A stretch of 64,000 bases of DNA from Sialis fuliginosa. Taxonomy: Eukaryota > Arthropoda > Insecta > Megaloptera > Sialidae. The notes under the pieces are model-generated. The model searched no databases and was not told the origin of the DNA. It was given only the letters and a program-made list of their open reading frames with translations. The stretch covers positions 5,551,001 to 5,615,000 of the forward strand of contig OY540813.1 of NCBI GenBank assembly GCA_961205875.1, written 5' to 3'. A program made the translations under genes and the position numbers. Shown here piece by piece: positions 47,238 to 59,855 of the stretch. The number at the start of each line of letters is the position of its first letter. Within the stretch, counting starts at the first letter, position 1.

Positions 47238-48437
47238 TATATGTATCTAAAAAGTTTTCCTTACTTTTTGAACACCTGTATATAATTAATTTTTTACATC
47301 ATACAACTATGTATTTTTAAATTAGTAGGTATCTACATTAATATCAAACCTGCATCTACAAATTTTTCAACCTGTGTTAGGTTTTTAACGAGAAAAATTA
47401 ATTTAATTTTTAATCATTTCTATCGAAAATTCAATTAATATTAAAATGGTGACACATTCTTTAATGCATTTTTTTAATTGTTTATTTTGTGTTGTATTAT
47501 TGGAACCTTGAAATGCAGTTTATTGTTATCAAAACATGATTACTTATAGATTTAACACCTAGATAAAACAAAACGTGTGTACTCATTTAGAGGAAGAATA
47601 ATTTTATTATAGCTTGTCCTTATTCTAATAATAACAGGTATTTATTTATGTCTTAAAAATATAAGGATTAAAAAAAAGATTATATAATTTAAAAGTTTTC
47701 TTCTAAATTGCATTTTTGAAACAAATTTTATTTATTAAAATTCCAAAAATGTATTTTATATGTTATCTAGTCTAAAAGTTAGAGAAATTTCTTTGCAATA
47801 AAAACTGAAAGCAAATATTTATTTTTTATTTATATTACGATTATGTTCTTTTTTTTCATTTATACATATAAATAGTAAGTGAATTAAAAAAAAGTGGGTA
47901 TGTGTACTTATGTACGCGCGTTAGAAGTTATACTTCTTTGGCGTAATGACATCTAGCGTTGAAATGCAAAACTAAAAACCTATTTTACCGACTATCATAA
48001 CATAAATCTGTATTATCAACTTAATGGTGTTAAAATTTTCCCTGCATTAATAAAATTTCGTATAACTTCAAAATGTGAACTTTCATTGTCACGTTTAATT
48101 TTATAAAAGTTTAATTTTACGTTTAAAAAAATTACTTATAAAATAATTGTAAAATGTATAATTTAAAATTAAAATGAAACACATAATATATATTCTTGCT
48201 GATATGAATATTTGGAATTCATGTTTTTTTTTCAAAGAATGGCTGTAATAAAAACTTTAAAGTATAATAAATTAAATAGTTATGTTAGTTATGTTTTTAT
48301 TCTTAGTAGAATTACTTTGTGTTGTGTTGTTTTGTGCATTTTGTTGTTAAAAAGTAAATAAATATTGACAGTTGCTGAGTATTTCTTTTAAATTAAATAA
48401 ATAAAAACAATTTCACAAAAATAGAATTACATAACTA

Positions 48438-48752
48438 TGTCCGGTATTATAAAGAAACTCGCAAATTTGAAAGTTTGCAAGCACTTTCAAATGGGGTATC
48501 AAACTTATATGACAGTTCTATTGGAGTTTTTGACAGATAGTTTCATGCATAGAAAGTAAAAACAAAGGTATGTAAAGTATATTTACTAAAGTGTATATAC
48601 TAATATTGAGCAAAAACGGTATAAAAAATCAACTTACTGCGTATGAAACTATCTGTTAAAAACTCAAAGAGAACTGTCATATTAGTTTGATACCTCGTTT
48701 GAAAGTGTTTGCAAGCTTGCAAATTTTGCAAGCTCCTTTATAATACCGAACA
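48438..48752 (+). mobile_element. family B MITE, core type 2
   Basis: The ends are TGTCCGGTATTATAAAGAAA and TCCTTTATAATACCGAACA. Flanks are CTA and TAA, so the target duplication is not clean. The core matches 26572, with 'gagtttttgacagatagtt' near the left and 'actatctgttaaaaactc' near the right, so it is itself partly palindromic. 315 bp. Confidence 0.85.
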
Positions 48753-50968
48753 TAAATTTTCAAAGCGTCATTTTAAATTTGTGTCGATAAAAATTAATAA
48801 TGTATATAGGGAAATCAATGTAATTTCAGATACATGCAAATTTGAATCTTGATCGAAATTTACTATTAATTGTGTCTGACCAAATTCAAACACAAGGTGA
48901 GTAAAAATTATGGAATTTCTTTATAAAAACTTTTGACTAAAACATTTTTTTAAATTAATTAGAAAATATAAGCACTATACCATATTTTTTACTCACCCTG
49001 TATAATATAGTGGATGTTTTTATACAACTGTATATTAATTTCATTCGCAATCTTAAGCATGCGTTTTCTGAAATTTGTTTAGTTATTTGGAAGACATTCT
49101 TTTCGAATTTATTGGTCAAACATGTGGATGAAATACATAATTAATATCTATCAATTATTAATAATTGCTTGCATATGAAATAATATGATTTCCTTATGTA
49201 CCGTAATTAAAGTCTACATAACTACTTTCAAGATTTTTTAAAAAATGATTTTTTTTAATGAGTAATATAATTTGTGTATTATATTTTTAATTGTTTAAAC
49301 CTTTTTTTAATTTTAGATAAACTATTCTAAAGTGTTTTAATCTAGATTTTAATAATGCCATGTCAAGGACGGTTAATGTGAAATATTTAAAAAACCGAAC
49401 ACAACGTGGAATATATACATAAACTATTTTGTCAATCTAAGCTTTTTCTACGCAAGGTAGACCACACATATGTACATAGCATTTAATTGATCATTTTACT
49501 ATGTCCCACATTATTTTGTCCAAGCATATTGTATCTATAGTCCAGTAAAGGAAGTATTTTGACACGAACTTTTAGGGGCAAGCAATTTTATGGTTGATTA
49601 TTATAAATTTTGGGGCGTAGAATCCGAAAAAAATAACCCGGACTGGAGAAAAGTAGTGCAACATCCTTAAAAATGGGGTTGAAGGGTGAAAACCCCGTTT
49701 CCAACCTTTTTTTTTCAATTTATCTCATAATCTAAATCGATGATGGGGTGTTTTTATGGTTGATATTTGTTAGAGACACAAACGAATCGATTGGGACCAC
49801 ATATACTGAATTTGACCAAAAAGTACTCTTTCTAGAGGGTTTAAAAAACGTGAAAATGCTTCTTTTCGGGGAAAATACTTTAAAAATTAATAACTTTTGT
49901 TAAAATCATTCAAATGACTAGTAATTGGTCTCAAATTGTTCCTGAAGTTCCAATGAATTTATAATAAATTTTTGTTATTTATATCGATAGTCTTAGATCA
50001 TACCATGATGTTTTGTTCAGATATCATTAATTTACCATTTGTTTTAACGCAGTTTTAAAAACTAAATCGGTAGAAGTCTATTAAAACTTAAAATTCCAAT
50101 TATATTAGTAACAACTTTTATTTTATTTTATAGTACCTATACGAAACTAAATTGTAGAGCTCTACATTGTCTAACCATATTAATATATGTTTTTTTTACT
50201 CTTCACAAATAAAAGATTTCAAATTCTCCACATTATACAGTGGCAAGATATATTTTTACTTTTAAAATTAAATATTACATTCGGGGGAAGGAGGAGGTGC
50301 AACCTTGTCAAAAAAACTTTGAAAATAACACATTACAGTATATAGTGTTAGTTTACATTACATTAAGTTAGGTCATTGGTAGGGGTAAATGCCCCATCCC
50401 AGTGGACGCCCGTGCCTGGTATTGAAAAAATAATTTATTGTAAAAATAAAATGGTAATTGTAAATAAGTTTTTGCATAATTGTAACATAGAACACATGCA
50501 GGGTATGATAAGACTTTTAAACTTAACATTTATAAATATTAATAGGTAGATTGTAATTATTAAACTTTTTTTTATGTCATCATAAATATAAATTTAAAAA
50601 AATAGCACTTAAATAACTAAAGATTATTTTTGTTATTTTTAGATTAAAACTTCCAATTAGGTATAAATTAATTAATAAAAATGTAAGGTGAATAATACAA
50701 TAGCCGATAAATAGTAAATAAATAGTACTAGACCAAAAAAAAAAGCATAAAGTATATACGAACATAATAAGTACTAAATATATTTACATTAGTTATATTT
50801 AAGATTAATTAGATATGTAATGTCTGATCGAACTATGATTGTTTTATAACTAAAAAAAAATCATTTTTATAGATATTTATGTAGAAATAAAGATAGATAG
50901 GTAAAATATCTACTTTTAACTCAAACAAATTAAAAAATGATCTTCATAGATCATTTTATAAGACTTTA
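48753..50968. other. AT-rich sequence with an unassigned repeat
   Basis: 49540-49900 reads like a degenerate repeat ('aacccggactggagaaaag', 'gttgaagggtgaaaaccccg', 'cttcttttcggggaaaat'), without a second copy here. 50285-50420 has G runs and 'ccagtggacgcccgtgcc'. Confidence 0.4.
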
Positions 50969-51395
50969 AGGTAGTGGCACTAGTTATGGCCGCTATAAGA
51001 GCAAGTTTTAGTGTTTTTTTTATTAATGGGCTTGTTTTTTGCAATTCTCATGAACTCATGTTACTAATAAAACAAGTAACTCTTTATTTAATCAATTGAA
51101 TTACTAAAGTCACCAAATATAGTTTATTTTTTAAATTATAGCCTTTTATTGTGTTTATGTTTTTTCTCCAGCAATGGATAAAGTAAAACCAGTAATGAGC
51201 ACGCAGTGATGGTCACTTGTTAATGATTACAAAATGATAAGTACTACGACACAAAACGCTGTAAGACCGTTAAATGTATATAGATTAATATTCAGAAAAG
51301 GTAGTAATCAAATATCAACACATATTTCTAATTCAGTACATTTAATTAAATATTCACTATTACTGGGGTCATATCCAAGACTGGTGCCAGTATCT
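50969..51395 (+). mobile_element. family A MITE, internal deletion
   Basis: A 427-bp copy with ends AGGTAGTGGCACTAG and CTGGTGCCAGTATCT, flanked by TA (50967-50968, 51396-51397). About 70-80 bp around the 'aaagatataaaagaaag' block of the full copies is missing. Confidence 0.85.
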
Positions 51396-51929
51396 TACTT
51401 AATTATATATTTTTTCTAATCTATTATTTTAAACAAAAATAATTATATTAGTTAAGAAATTACAAATATATTTAGGGTACGTTCTACGAATATTTATTTA
51501 TAAATATTTTTATTAGATGTTAATTCTCTGTTAGAAAGGTATTATATACAAATCAATTTAAAATAGAATTATGAAGCAGTGGTCCATAAAATAAAACATT
51601 TACCATAACGATTTCTCTACTTATCTTATCTACTGTAACAACTAAAACTATTTGCAACCAATAGTAAATGTGTAGGATTATCGCCCATAATTAAATATTC
51701 ATAATTCAATGTGAAACTTTGTGTTTTTTTGCATGCTTCGGGCTGTAAAGGTTACTTTTTCAGTTTTTCTTTCGTTTTATTTTTTGTATGAATTGTTGTT
51801 AAGTTACTAGTCGTGTTTTAGTCAGAGGGAATCGAACACAAGGACATCTGTTTAAAGAATTAAACAAACTTTATAATTAATTTTTGTATCTAAGGCCGGT
51901 TTATTATTTTATTTATATATTGGAAAATA

Positions 51930-52230
51930 TCAAATGTATTTTGCTTCCTTGCTATATCCAAAGAATAGGGGAAATTATGTGATAATTTCTGAAATCAGAA
52001 AAAAAAATTCTTCGATTTCAAAATTTTCACTTGATTTTTCTGTTTATTTTTTGTTCGGTGTGTATCTGTCTGTCACTCACATAACTCACGGTTTGTTGGT
52101 TGGGTTTGGCTAATACAGATGGTCCCATATAAAAATTATCAAAATCATGTGGGGAAGTGAGATGGTAATCTATTTTTTCTTCAAATAACTCAAGAAAACA
52201 CCTGATATTTGAAAATTTTATAGAATCTAC
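51930..52230 (+). repeat. family E dispersed repeat, diverged copy
   Basis: Carries 'ttgcttccttgctatat', 'tgtctgtcactcacataac', 'ggttgggtttggctaatac' and 'gatggtcccatat', then 'aataactcaagaaaacacc'. Its middle shows the sequence order of the family without the MITE present in the copy at 1039, so it acts as an empty-site comparison. Confidence 0.65.
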
Positions 52231-52240
52231 CGATTTTTGA

Positions 52241-52294
52241 GGGGGGGGGGGGGGCATTTGTCATGGGGGCATTTACCATGAGCACTTTTGTCGG
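52241..52294 (+). repeat. G14 run followed by a 15-bp minisatellite
   Basis: Fourteen G at 52241-52254, then three 15-bp units: gggggcatttgtcat (52250-52264), gggggcatttaccat (52265-52279) and gagcacttttgtcgg (52280-52294). The first unit overlaps the G run. Confidence 0.7.
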
Positions 52295-52764
52295 GTAACT
52301 CTGTATAGCTGATACATGTAGATTGTAGATAGTTTATTATATTAACCATTCATTTAAAAAAAACTGAGATTCTTGTATTTGTTGTCATTTGCTTGTCTTC
52401 ATTTGTATTAAGAAAATAGAAAGTGTAAACGATTCTGTCGTTAACGAATCGACATTTAATTAGTATTGCGATTAATTTGTAGTAATTTAGCACGATTAAC
52501 TAATTTTCTACATGCAAATTCTCAGCAATTTTACCTATATTGATTAAGTCTACTACATAATACAACACATGTACATATACGTTCACATACTGTCAGAAAG
52601 TATTCATTAAATGTTAAACGTGTTAACTCAATATTTATAAATTAATTTATCTCAAAACACCAATTGTACTATTTACTTCATTTCATGTTTTGAAACAGTT
52701 TTTTATAATATATTTGTAATTTTTTAATTCAAGGTAATCGAAACATTTTAGAAGATATAAAATA

Positions 52765-52859
52765 TGCATCTTGGTTTCTGGCTTCTGGCTGTAAGTCACG
52801 TCGGTTTAGTCGTGTTATCGACCAACGTTTCGTCACACATTGCAGAGCTCTTCTAAAAG
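52765..52859 (+). repeat. family H repeat, copy 4
   Basis: Reads 'gcatcttggtttctggcttc', 'tttagtcgtgttatcgacca' and 'gtttcgtcacacattgcag', ending 'ctcttctaaaag' like the copy at 5116. Confidence 0.65.
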
Positions 52860-53168
52860 TTGATTTTGTTCATACTAGAAGAGTTTAAAAAAATGTCTCT
52901 GAGTTAAAAAAATGTCTTTGAGTTTTTGGTTATATAGTATCTACATATGCAAAGAAAAAAATTCATAATAGTAATATATAATTTGTAAATATACCTCCTT
53001 GTTCTGTCCTGAATCTTTACCAACAAATAACCATTTTTAATTTCGTTTTTATGTCAAGTTAGTAATGATAATTAGAAATATATTATTTGCTGTAAATTAT
53101 CACATATATTATAACTAATATTTATAAACTTTAATAGATTTCGTTCTATTTAATACATTTATATAGAA

Positions 53169-54206
53169 CAGTGGCGAGGCGTGAAATTTTTAATAAGGGA
53201 AGCATATTTTGTCAATCCTCCCCCTCCTATTAACAAAAAAAACTAGTTATGAAACACCTTAAATTCAAGCTTTTACTTTTTTAAATTCTTATATAAATAT
53301 TTATATAGTGACTAAATGATTCTACGTCTTATTTTCTTGTATTTCAGTCGATATTTGTATGACGATTTGAAGTTCACTGCAGGAAATTTCACTAAAAAAT
53401 TTCGAATTTTTTATTTCGTTAAAAGTATGTTTATTGTATAGAAAATGACGTGAAAAGTTGTTTGTTTCAAACCGCAGGTCTGTATCTCAAACCGTTCTCG
53501 AGATATAGCCTCTCAAAGTTTTAGTTTTTTCAAATTTTTGGAGAAAAAAGGCCATAACTTTTGAACGTGTGGTCGGAATTGATTTTAGTTGACGGATTTG
53601 AAATCAGCGTGTCAAAATCTATATAATGACATGTATAATACTTTAAAATCCGACAAAAAAATTTTGGCCAAAAATCGACATTTTTTTAAGGTATACCCCT
53701 TTGAATTTTTTCGATTTTTCGCGAAATTTTTTTTCTCGAGTTTGAAGGTATTATACATGTCATTATATAGATTTTGACATGCTGATTCCAAATCCGTCAA
53801 CTAAAATCAATTTCGACTACGCGTTCAAAAGTTAGAGCCATTTTTCTTCAAAATTAAAAAAAAACTGAAACTTTGAGAGGCTATATCGCGAGAACGATTT
53901 GAGATACAGATCTGCGGTTTGAAGCATTCAACTTTTCACGTCATTTTCTATACAATAAACATACTTTTAATGAAATTAAAAATTCGACTAAAATACAAGA
54001 AAATAAGACGTAGAGGTATTATAGTTTTATAACTGAGCGTGTAAATTAATATTAAATGCTATTTTTGAATGAAATGTTTGAGTTGCGCATGAAGATGAAT
54101 ATTCTAATAATATTTTTAAATTATTTATTAACTGAAAACACAGATTTGTATTAATTTACCCATAAAGTAAGGGAAGCACTGCTTCCCCTGCTTCCATGGA
54201 CGCTTC
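53169..54206. repeat. family C repeat with ~700-bp palindrome, copy 2
   Basis: Starts CAGTGGCGAGGCGTGAAATT. The palindrome runs 53321-54014: 'tctacgtcttattttcttgt' at the left returns as 'acaagaaaataagacgtaga' at the right. The right arm lacks about 50 bp present on the left. The element seems to end near 'cttccatggacgcttcg'. Strand-symmetric frames at 53589-53777 (+) and 53612-53800 (-) are by-products. Probably a non-autonomous DNA element of hAT-like type; no target duplication found. Confidence 0.8.
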
Positions 54207-54364
54207 GTATATAACTAGTAGATGAATTTTTTTGTATGTTAAAAAATAAATAAAATAAAAAAAATTCTGCAACCTAAAAATTACCCTCCCCCCCTCGGCC
54301 CGAGCATTTTAGAAATCTGGCAACAAAATTCGTGTAGTATTATAAATTCTTTTGATCAACTTAT

Positions 54365-54433
54365 AATTTTCGTAGATTTATGGGAGGGGGGATTGATCCC
54401 CTTGATCCCCCCCCCCCCCTATCTACGCCACTG
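54365..54433 (-). repeat. CAGTGGCGTAGATA terminus with G/C-run
   Basis: Ends 'ctatctacgccactg' after a run of about 13 C and 'gggaggggggattgatc'. Reverse orientation of the class at 25931. Left partner not found with confidence. Confidence 0.5.
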
Positions 54434-54929
54434 TTTCTGAAACACTTTCGAGATTAATAAAATTATATTTGTACAGTAATGATTTGAGAATGCATATTAA
54501 ATATTTCTTCGGTATAAAAATGCGATCAATATTATCTGCTATTATAGTTTATGGAGTGCTTAAGTATATTTAGATTTTTTTTGAAAAAGTGAAAGCCATA
54601 TTGATGATGAAATGAAATCATACGAAACGAATTTACAAAATATTCGATTTTCCTTAAATGTTATGTAATACACATACATACTTGGATGCAGACATTGTAT
54701 TGCAATTTCGTAATTATTGTCTTCTAAATATTATCCTTGTCATCTTAACTTACTTTTCTAAAACGGATATCCGGGGAGGAGTCAACATTTTTTCGCAAAA
54801 TTATAAATGATATATATGATATTAAAATTAAACGATTTAGTTTTAATAAACGGTTTCTGCGAACACAGGAAATTTATGCTAGTAATTTTAAAAGGTTTGA
54901 ATATAAATCGGAAAAAAATGAATACTTAT

Positions 54930-55320
54930 GGACTCCACACTCTGTCTGTTTGTCAGAGGCTTCTAGCTTATATTTTACAAGTTGTGCTCGCAGCTTCGCT
55001 CGCATGGACTACGGAATTATTGTTTAGGAATTTTGAAAAATATAGATCTTTTTATTCTACTCAATTCTTTAATACAGTATTTTGTTCAATATTTAACGGC
55101 TTAAGCAGCGTATTGCAAAAGAGCGAGCTTGCAGCAAACTTTTTTCCGACTTGATTTACTATTATCGTCACTGCTTAGTTGTTATGTTACCTAACGTAAC
55201 AAAATATAATCTATGAACTAAAAAAAACACATAAATCGGATAATTGGTTCTCGTGTAATAAGCGCGCTATCGAACAGACAGACAGACAGAGAGATGTTGC
55301 GTTTTATAATATGTAAGGAT
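54930..55320 (+). repeat. insect interspersed repeat (gcttcgctcgcatgg...)
   Basis: Contains 'gcttcgctcgcatggactac' in the middle and the tail 'gaacagacagacagacagag', 'gcgttttataatatgtaagg'. This order is typical of a widespread insect retroposon. A 115-residue open frame across 54807-55154 overlaps it, has no domain, and is rejected as a gene. Confidence 0.55.
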
Positions 55321-57136
55321 ATACATTTTTTATTATTATTTTCTATATAAACGATTGACACAAAATGCAAAAGTATTTGTATTAAGTAACTCTAACCAAT
55401 TATATTTTTTATGCTGTAGTTGCATTTTCACTATTTTTCTGCGTTTGGGTTGATAGCGCAATTGTGATTTCACCTGTTTAATCACCACAACTACGTGTTT
55501 TCATTTTCAACTGACGTAGTTAGATTTCGTGCTGAAAAAATAACGTTATCTACGCCCTTTGATATTTGGTGTTGGGAGTTTAGACAACGAGTGTGACAGA
55601 GATTAGGAATTCCGTACATCCATCTCTCTCTTGCTCAGTGAAAGTTTGCACCGGTTTAGCAACGTTTCATAAACTCATCTATGCGCGAGGGTTGGTTAAA
55701 TATTTATAAAGGTTAATTTATTTATACCTACTGTACTTGTTACATATTTATTATTAATTTGACGAAGAAAAAAACTAGAAAAACAAAATACGTATTTTTT
55801 CTCTCGGTATAAATTCTAAAGCCTAACTAATATGTTGGTAGTATACAAAACAGTATCGGTAGGTACACTAACTACAAAAGAGGTATACTTTAAATCAAAT
55901 ATATGATTTAATCTCTAATACAGTGAATTCTGAAGGAAGATCATGATATTTGTCAAAATATACACCTACACCATGTAATGGAGTACTTAATCACAAATTT
56001 TATAATTTAATAATCATTTAAAACTCAGATATATTATTAATTAATTAACAAATATATACATTGACCTTTATTTTCATATTTAGCCAGTTTACAATATGCC
56101 AGCTATTGTATATACCTACATATATCAATCATGTATCATATAACACGGAATAAGGAAGTTGCTACTGGGCCGATCAGTGCGGGTTTATAACGAAAGTGAG
56201 GGTCAGGTTGTCGTAATTATTCATATGAACTGAAATAATGTGTATTATCTAAATAAACAAACTGTAAATATTTTTATTAATATTTTACTGTTTTGGAATT
56301 GAAAAAATGGAGACTAACTAATCGGAGACTAACGAAAGTTGTATAATATGTATATAGATGTACAAATGTACAGTAATGTACACGTATAGATTTTGATTTC
56401 GTCATTAATTTAAATTAATTTAAATGTAAAGTTACTAATTTTTGATAGTAAATGCTTCAATAATGTGCATGCGTTGTTAATATGATGAAATTAAAATTCA
56501 ATTAGTATATTTTAACCTTAAACTAAACCGATGTGGGGTACTATTTTTACCAAGCAAGATAATATTTCTATTATTATTATTGCTGCACTATTTCATAACA
56601 TAAACATTTAAAAAATAATAATTCTATACAAAAATCATTTCTTAAAATATTATATAAAAATTAATCAAATGCTTCAAAATTATTCGTTTAATTTCAAACC
56701 GATTAAAACATTTAATGTTGCGTCCATACTAATTACACAAAACTCCTGTTTTTTTTTTTTATAGATGTACCTTTAGTATCGATGTAATTGCAATAATATA
56801 AATTTGTTTTTATTAATTATTTACAAAATTTATTTATGAGAAATAATGTATATTTTTGATCAGCCCTCGAATATTTAGTGTTTAAGAACGTCGTCGTTGA
56901 CTTGCATCGTTCACTTTCGATTCTCATCGATGATTGGTTGAATGTTTGTACAGAAGCTCTTACCTTGGCTCGTATTCAAAAGGTTTTCTTTTGAAGATGT
57001 TTCGCAGATTTGGTGAAATATTTAGTCCAAATAACAATAGTAACCTTGGAACTCCGCAAATTTTTTACAAATAACAATTGATATCTCTATATACTTACAT
57101 ACATATAAAGTATAGTTTCTATACATACCTAAGTAA
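55321..57136. other. AT-rich sequence, no gene seen
   Basis: Patches at 55540-55690, 56150-56230 and 56870-57010 are GC-richer and unique. The last has a 46-codon frame without convincing splice borders. Confidence 0.4.
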
Positions 57137-57268
57137 CTAAGGACTTGGCTGCTTTAAGAGCAAGGTATACTTTTTTGTAATTCTTATGAACTCCTGTTAC
57201 TAAGAAAACAAGTATCTCTTTATTAAATCAATTTAATTGCTAAAGTACACAAATATAGTCGTTTTTTT
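57137..57268 (+). mobile_element. family A MITE, left-half fragment
   Basis: Shares 'gctttaagagcaaggtat', the '..tatgaactcctgttactaa..' block and 'ctttattaaatcaatttaa' with the left half of family A. Neither terminal repeat is intact. It is more diverged than the other copies. Confidence 0.6.
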
Positions 57269-58351
57269 TTTAAACTATATGTTTTTTTTTGTGACAGTTA
57301 TTCGAAACTTGTAAAACTCCTCTTTTAAATGGTCAGAGATTTTGATTCAAATTGTTGAAAAACTAAATATTTCAAAAATGTAGGAAAATAATAATAATAA
57401 TCAGCATGTATTAAGTTCTAGTTTATGAGTAGGTATATATTTAATTGTTCGAAAATGAAATTAATTTGGTGAATTTAACATGACATTAAAATATGGATAT
57501 CGATGTATGTATGTTATAGGTATATGTAGCCTCAAGCACGTGATTACTGGTGTCATCCATATGAATTCGAATTGAGTATAAAGAAAATAATAATTTTAAG
57601 GATATCGTCACATTGTCTGTTATAAGTCCATTTTTTTTAAATATTGAAGTAAGCAGAGAAAATTAATGTTTAATAAAAACTTGATGATTTTCACTATTCA
57701 AATGGTAACAGAAGATTGGGTTTCATATCACCAATAATTGTTTATATTAAGTCCGTTTGTCTATAAATATTTACTGTATATACAAACTTTCAAAGTTCGT
57801 TTACCACAAAAGTAACTTTGTATGGACTTAAATATTCATATATACGAATCTAATAGAAAAGTAATTTTTTACTTCTGTCATTTTTCTTCTATTGTATTAT
57901 AACTGACCTTAGTCAGGTATTATTATTTTTTACTATATATGCCATTAATAATTACATAATAATTTTATTTATTGCATTTCGAAATATCACTTTAATACTG
58001 ATATACGTGCATTACATTTGCGATCTAACTGTATTTTATATCTCGTTGTTTATTTTTACTTGCACAAAGTGAGACAGTTATTAAAAAACAGGATCGATAA
58101 TTTACATATAATACGTCATTATATATTATTCGAAATCTGTAACTACAGAAGGCTATTTGTCTTGCTTTCAGTCTCAATCATTAGTAAATACTGGTATTTC
58201 TAGTTTTGTATACATGCATACATATGTATTGTATATATTCTAGAATATATATTAATACATATTCTATCCCTTAAAAGACAGGAGATACTTATCGAAAAAA
58301 TACGCACTGTTGACACATTTTGTATATTTTTACTGTCTACACACTAATTAA

Positions 58352-58768
58352 GGAGACTTCTAAAAAAAAGCATTTTTTTCAAATGCTTGTAACTTCCCCT
58401 ATAAGAAATTACAAAGGGGCAACGATTGGCCTAGGCTTGCCATTGTTAGCCAACACTGGGATAAGATACAAATGATAACTTCCTTCAAGATTCGGCCAAG
58501 GCTTGTTGTACCAAAGCTGGCCCAATCTTGGGTAAAGAATATGTGAATGAAACTTGGTATCTGAAGGTTGGCTAGACTTGGACCAATATCGAAAAAGCAA
58601 CACTGGCAACCCAATATTGGGCCAAGCTTTGGGCCCATCGTTACAGCTGGTTTGGTCAAAAATGAACTTATTTGTAAACTTTTTTTATATTAATTCGTTC
58701 TTCAGCATCTTTTCATTTTTTAGATCATTTTTGACCAAGTTACAAGCAGGCTTTTTTTAGGTGTCCCC
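58352..58768. mobile_element. TTAA-flanked MITE carrying a nested repeat
   Basis: Inverted ends GGAGACTTCTAAAAAAAAGC and GCTTTTTTTAGGTGTCCCC both sit beside TTAA (58348-58351, 58769-58772). A 7-of-8 duplication reading (CTAATTAA/TTAATTAA) is also possible, so piggyBac versus hAT origin is open. The inner part 58419-58644 is a separate TTGGCC-rich inverted repeat. Open frames here on both strands come from the repeat. Confidence 0.75.
58419..58644. mobile_element. TTGGCCAA-rich MITE nested in the previous element
   Basis: The ends GCAACGATTGGCC and GGGCCCATCGTTAC are imperfect inverted repeats. The interior is built of repeated 'ttggccaa/ttgggcc' words, for example 'caatattgggccaagc' and 'ggcccaatcttggg', so many small hairpins can form. 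Similar TTGGCC-rich MITEs are common in arthropod genomes. Confidence 0.6.
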
Positions 58769-59608
58769 TTAATTAAAAACAAAACATGGGCGAAGACCCA
58801 AAAATGAAAATTCGCACTTAGCTCAAGGAAAATAATGTTGAATCTGAGAAAAATTATCAACTGCAATTTTCTTTGAAAATGTAATAAATTGGTGTAAATA
58901 AAGTACTAATAATACAAAATTAAACAATTTGAAAATTTTAGAAAAATTGAATTTTCGTATAAGAAAGTCCCGTGGTTCCCATGGCAGATATATTTTATTA
59001 TAAGTTTATGAGATGACATCATTAAAACCCAGTTATGAATTATATCCATCCATGCAGTATATTTTTTCGCAAATTTTCCTGGACTGTACAGAAACATTAA
59101 CCAAATTGTAATAAGAATTAATGAATGTAGAAAACAATTCTAATATGTATACACATATCAGATTACGTAATTATATTCGTTTACATTGTACGAAATAATG
59201 AAATTTGTTACTCTATTTATAATATATCATTATGAACGTTGATAAAAATTCTAGTTATTGTATAATGACAATATAGTAATAATTATAAATGTTGTAATAA
59301 ATAATACGTATCTACATATTGTTTAAAGTTTCAAACATAAAATTAAAAATTAATATAGTTATGATATTATATACATGAAAGTGAACAAACTGGTACTCAC
59401 AATCAGACTATTAACTATCTGTAGAACGTCGACTATATTTAACCAGCATTCATTTCTAATCACTCCAATACATTCATTACCAAGTTCATTGAATGCTATA
59501 CTTTCATAAATATCACTAAAAAAAACACACGATATCATTTCTCAAAATGTATCTAAATCGAGAGATTTCTCGTGAAAGGTAGCTCCAAATTATACAGTCG
59601 ACACTCAG

Positions 59609-59855
59609 TGCTTCCTCGCAATATCGAAGATACGAGAAGCTTTGTGATCGTTTCAGATTGAGACAAAATTTTTTTTTTAATTTTAAATTGATCTTTCCGT
59701 TTCACGTCAAGACAAACACTTTTCGTTCTGTGTCTGTTTGTCTGTCCGTGTGTGTGTCCGTTTGTCCCCTGAATCCTTGTCACACGCATAACTCATGAAC
59801 CACTGAACCGATATTGTTGAAACTTGGTCGGATGGTTAGGTCTGGTTTGATAAAA
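59609..59855 (+). repeat. family E dispersed repeat
   Basis: Well-kept copy: 'gcttcctcgcaatatcgaag', 'tctttccgtttcacgtcaag', a GTCT/GTCC tract at 59728-59765, 'ctgaatccttgtcacacg' and 'cttggtcggatggttagg'. A reverse open frame at 59553-59789 is only this repeat. Confidence 0.75.

Noticed and set aside
51815-51850. tRNA B-box-like string 'gtgttcgattccctc' on the minus strand
   Set aside because: No matching D arm, anticodon arm or acceptor stem could be found at tRNA distances.
53589-53800. Matching 62-residue frames on both strands, also at 11982-12193
   Set aside because: They result from the family C palindrome. Similarity between strands and copies is explained by symmetry and repeat ancestry.
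53169-54433. One large hAT element from the CAGTGGCG at 53169 to the CGCCACTG at 54433
   Set aside because: The flanking 8 bp (atatagaa and tttctgaa) do not match as a duplication and the inner parts differ, so these are more likely ends of separate elements.
54807-55154. 115-residue frame with hydrophobic stretches
   Set aside because: It overlaps an insect retroposon with 'gcttcgctcgcatggactac' and has no recognisable domain.
56860-57005. Open 46-codon stretch reading ALEYLVFKNVVVDLHRSL
   Set aside because: The acceptor and donor candidates are weak, no family is recognised, and frames of this length are expected by chance in 64 kb.
58399-58760. Several overlapping frames of 66-86 residues on both strands
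   Set aside because: They fall inside the TTGGCC-rich nested MITE. The residue pattern mirrors the repeat words.
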